Positions 62,163 to 64,000 of a stretch of 64,000 nt of DNA are shown here, one piece after another. Source of the stretch: an uncultured Clostridium sp. (lineage in GTDB: Bacteria > Bacillota_I > Bacilli_A > Acholeplasmatales > Anaeroplasmataceae); the NCBI GenBank assembly GCA_946540005.1, contig CAMNHY010000003.1, forward strand, positions 1 through 64,000, written 5' to 3'. Every line of letters starts with the position of its first letter. Position 1 is the stretch's first letter. The notes below the pieces were generated by a model. That model had not been told where the DNA came from. It made no database searches and saw only the letters and a program-made list of their open reading frames with translations. Both the position numbers and the translations under genes were made by a program.

Positions 62163-62591
62163 TTAGTATTGTCCGATAGAACGAAGATAACGTTCTAAGA
62201 TTATTACTGCTGCAGCTGAATCAATAATGCTTTTTTGTTTTTTTGAATTTTTTTTATTTAGGTGAAGCATTTGGCTAGCTTCTACAGTTGTATTTCTTTC
62301 ATCTTGAAACTTAATATCAATATTAGGGAAATATGGCTCTATTTTTTTTGCAAATTCTAAAACGATAGGAGTCATTTCACAAATATCACCACTAGGATAT
62401 AATGGATAACCCATAACTATATGTTCAATTTTTTCATATTTAACTGCTTCTAAAAATTTAGTAAGACATTCATCAAAATCATTTTGAGTAAAATGAAGAT
62501 TAGGAAGAGCTTGCGCAAACATACCACTTCTTGAAATTGCTAATCCTAGTGATGATTTACCTAAATCTAATGCTATTATATTTGTAATCAT
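62163..62591 (-). CDS. ruvX: RuvX/YqgF Holliday-junction-resolvase-like protein
   Basis: The product has 142 residues with an RNase H fold. IIALDLGKSSLGLA at the start, MGYPLYPSGD, FQDERNTT and DSAAAVIILERYL carry the conserved acids. It takes part in 16S rRNA 5' end maturation and was first named as a putative resolvase. Minus strand TATAAT at 62612-62607 with an extended TG, close before GGTGAT, suggests a very short leader. Confidence 0.93.
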   Translation of the reverse strand: MITNIIALDLGKSSLGLAISRSGMFAQALPNLHFTQNDFDECLTKFLEAVKYEKIEHIVMGYPLYPSGDICEMTPIVLEFAKKIEPYFPNIDIKFQDERNTTVEASQMLHLNKKNSKKQKSIIDSAAAVIILERYLRSIGQY

Positions 62592-62649
62592 ATTATCACC
62601 ATATAGATTATATCAAAAAACTTTTATTCTTAAAAGAATTAGTTTAAAG

Positions 62650-62658
62650 TGTTATAAT
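62650..62658 (+). promoter_or_regulatory. Extended -10 promoter of nitroreductase-like gene
   Basis: TGTTATAAT at 62650-62658, followed by AGGAG before ATG 62680. Confidence 0.6.
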
Positions 62659-62679
62659 TTAGATATTAGGAGTATTATT

Positions 62680-63465
62680 ATGTATATTGAATTATTAAAA
62701 AATAGAAAAAGCGTTAGAACATTTGATGAAACTAAAAAAATAGATACAGAGATTTTAAATGAATTAAGTGAATCAATTAATTCATTTAAAAATCCTTTTT
62801 CTGATAATATTTGCATCAAGATATTAAATAAAAATGATTTTAATTTATTTAGCAAGGTAATTAAAGGAGAAGAATATTATATTGCCACAAAGCTTAAAAG
62901 AGATAAAAATTATGAAGTCGCATTTGGCTTTGAATTAGAAAGTATTTTAATTAATTTAAGAAAATATAATATTGAATCTGTATTTTTAGCTTCTACATAC
63001 GAAGAAGAGAATTTCATAAAAGCGCTTGAAGTAAAAGATGATGAAATAATACCAGCTGTTTGCCCTATTGGATATAAGGCAAGTGAATCAAGTATTAAAG
63101 ATAGAGCTTTAAGAAGATTTTGTAAGAGCGATACTAGAAAAGATATTAAAGATTTATTAGTAAATTATGAATTATTTACTAAGGATGAATTAGAAATCTT
63201 TAGTACTGTTTTATGGGCTCCTTCAGCTAGAAATAATCAACCTTTAAAAATTATTAAAGAAGATAATTATTATCATTTCTATATAAATCATACTAAAGGA
63301 TTTAGTAATGATTTAGGCGATGTACAAAAAATAGATTTGGGTATAGCATTAGCTAATTTATCTTTAGCATATAAAGATTATAATAAAGAGTTAGAATTTG
63401 TATATTTAAAAAAAGAAAACTTATCTGATAATTGTGATTATCAAATAAGTGTTAAATTAGCGTAA
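62680..63465 (+). CDS. Nitroreductase-like protein, TM1586 type
   Basis: The product has 261 residues. It begins ELLKNRKSVRTFDETKKID, as nitroreductases do, and repeats a second flavin-fold half with VLWAPSARNNQPLKI near 180-194. This two-halves-in-one-chain design fits the TM1586 NiRdase family (PF14512), of unknown substrate. It differs clearly from the shorter nitroreductase at 41614. Its end overlaps the converging DUF3990 gene by nine bases. Confidence 0.8.
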   Translation: MYIELLKNRKSVRTFDETKKIDTEILNELSESINSFKNPFSDNICIKILNKNDFNLFSKVIKGEEYYIATKLKRDKNYEVAFGFELESILINLRKYNIESVFLASTYEEENFIKALEVKDDEIIPAVCPIGYKASESSIKDRALRRFCKSDTRKDIKDLLVNYELFTKDELEIFSTVLWAPSARNNQPLKIIKEDNYYHFYINHTKGFSNDLGDVQKIDLGIALANLSLAYKDYNKELEFVYLKKENLSDNCDYQISVKLA

Positions 63466-64000
63466 TATTTTAGTTTCTTTTCTTAATATCTTATAGAATT
63501 TTTTTAAAAACTTTTTTTCATCTTTTTTAACTAATTGTCTATAGTATGTTGTTTCTTCATCATTTTCGCTTATATAATTAATAAATCTTAAATTATTTAA
63601 GGCTTTTTCACTTTTTATTACAACTTGAATATATTTAGGACCATTTTTTAATACTTTTAAAGCTTTTTTCTCTTTAATATATCCACTTGTAAGAAGACCG
63701 AATGTATCAAATAATGTGTCATTTGAAATAGGTCCAATTATCACATCATAATCTTTTAACAAATCATTATTTTGTCTATTATTTAAAATATAATTGAACC
63801 ATTCTTTATTTTGATTTAAATATTTAATATTAAGATCATTTAAATCTAATTCGTAAATATTTATATACGAATTAGTTCCGCTATTCCATTTTTTAGTAAA
63901 CTCTAAATCTAAAGATAAATAAAATCCTTTACCAAAATCTGCATTTGATCTACCATGATTAATATTAGGTTTATTAATTATATTATTTGATGCATGATAT
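63457..64000 (-). CDS. DUF3990-domain protein, partial (ADP-ribosyltransferase-like fold)
   Basis: On the minus strand the frame is open from the right edge to the stop at 63457: 181 residues, N-terminus outside the window. The visible part begins YHASNNIINKPNINHGRSN, then ADFGKGFYLSLDLEFTKKW, KEWFNYILNNR, and DYDVIIGPISND. This set matches DUF3990 (PF13151), placed with the ADP-ribosyl fold. A start at TTG 63762 would lose the conserved core and is not real. DUF3990 genes often follow a small DUF3791 gene in toxin-antitoxin-like pairs, which would lie beyond the edge. No enzyme activity is proven by sequence. Confidence 0.75.
   Translation of the reverse strand, partial: YHASNNIINKPNINHGRSNADFGKGFYLSLDLEFTKKWNSGTNSYINIYELDLNDLNIKYLNQNKEWFNYILNNRQNNDLLKDYDVIIGPISNDTLFDTFGLLTSGYIKEKKALKVLKNGPKYIQVVIKSEKALNNLRFINYISENDEETTYYRQLVKKDEKKFLKKFYKILRKETKILR

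Noticed and set aside
61730-62163. Integrated element at tRNA-Lys
   Set aside because: No integrase and no visible repeat of the tRNA 3' end downstream.
1-64000. Mycoplasma genetic code (TGA as Trp)
   Set aside because: rel ends in TGA with dtd overlapping it properly, and Trp codons in the catalytic motifs examined are TGG.

Overview
The window is a gene-dense, very AT-rich bacterial chromosome segment. It holds about 60 protein genes on both strands, one tRNA, two riboswitch-class leaders and about two dozen intrinsic terminators. Gene content and order (rimP-nusA-rnpM-ylxQ-infB-rbfA, apt-rel-dtd, truB-ribF-rpsO-pnp, paired RNase J genes, MutS2, a T-box, a CIRCE element) point to a low-GC Firmicute of the Bacilli/Erysipelotrichia/Mollicutes side of the tree, probably an uncultured gut commensal. 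The short ClpB without an N-domain is also typical of mollicutes. The standard code is used: rel ends in TGA. Species cannot be named from the sequence alone.

Layout. 1-4000: a short direct repeat at the left edge, a nucleoid-associated protein, and two paralogous Ser/Thr-rich lipoproteins whose C-termini match the barnase ribonuclease fold. 4000-9130: a SWIM-SNF2 helicase, then a phosphodiesterase, HAD phosphatase and RNA m5C methyltransferase in close succession. 9130-14800: ClpB under CIRCE control, a zinc/manganese-binding lipoprotein behind a Fur-family-like operator, a GDSL esterase and a lipoprotein of unknown function. 14800-17700: a T-box leader and the methionine importer metNIQ. 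17700-21700: RlmI-type methyltransferase, alpha/beta hydrolase and RNase J1 on the minus strand. 21700-29900: proS, a sirtuin, coaD, a CbpB/DarB-like CBS protein, then the nusA-infB operon with a leader attenuator. 29900-45400: mostly accessory genes (two FAD proteins, a membrane-anchored ComEC-type metallo-beta-lactamase protein, a glycosyltransferase, a TRIC-type channel, GH28, SDR, HIT, an apparently inactive RNase J2, nitroreductase, RarA, and a pectate lyase lipoprotein with a cre site). 45400-53500: the apt-rel-dtd-rimO-trmL-mutS2-thiN run. 53500-54900: TPP riboswitch, thiT and a membrane protein. 54900-61200: truB, ribF, rpsO, glutathione peroxidase, a CDF transporter and pnp. 61200-64000: a MarR-type regulator, tRNA-Lys, a small orphan ORF, ruvX, a nitroreductase, and a DUF3990 gene cut by the right edge.

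How the parts fit. Most genes serve translation, RNA decay and tRNA/rRNA modification. An accessory layer suggests a plant-fibre-feeding gut organism: a surface pectate lyase under likely catabolite control, a GH28 enzyme and an esterase that both lack signal peptides, and exported nucleases. Regulation is readable at several points: CIRCE (clpB), a Fur-family-type box (metal lipoprotein), a T-box (methionine uptake), a TPP switch (thiamine uptake), a cre box (pectate lyase), an attenuator ahead of rimP-nusA, and a structured rpsO leader. The least explained items are the tandem barnase-like lipoproteins with no visible barstar, the RNase J2 paralogue that has lost metal ligands and gained a lysine-rich tail, twin hairpins with identical loops in the RNase J1 leader, and the DUF3990 gene at the edge.
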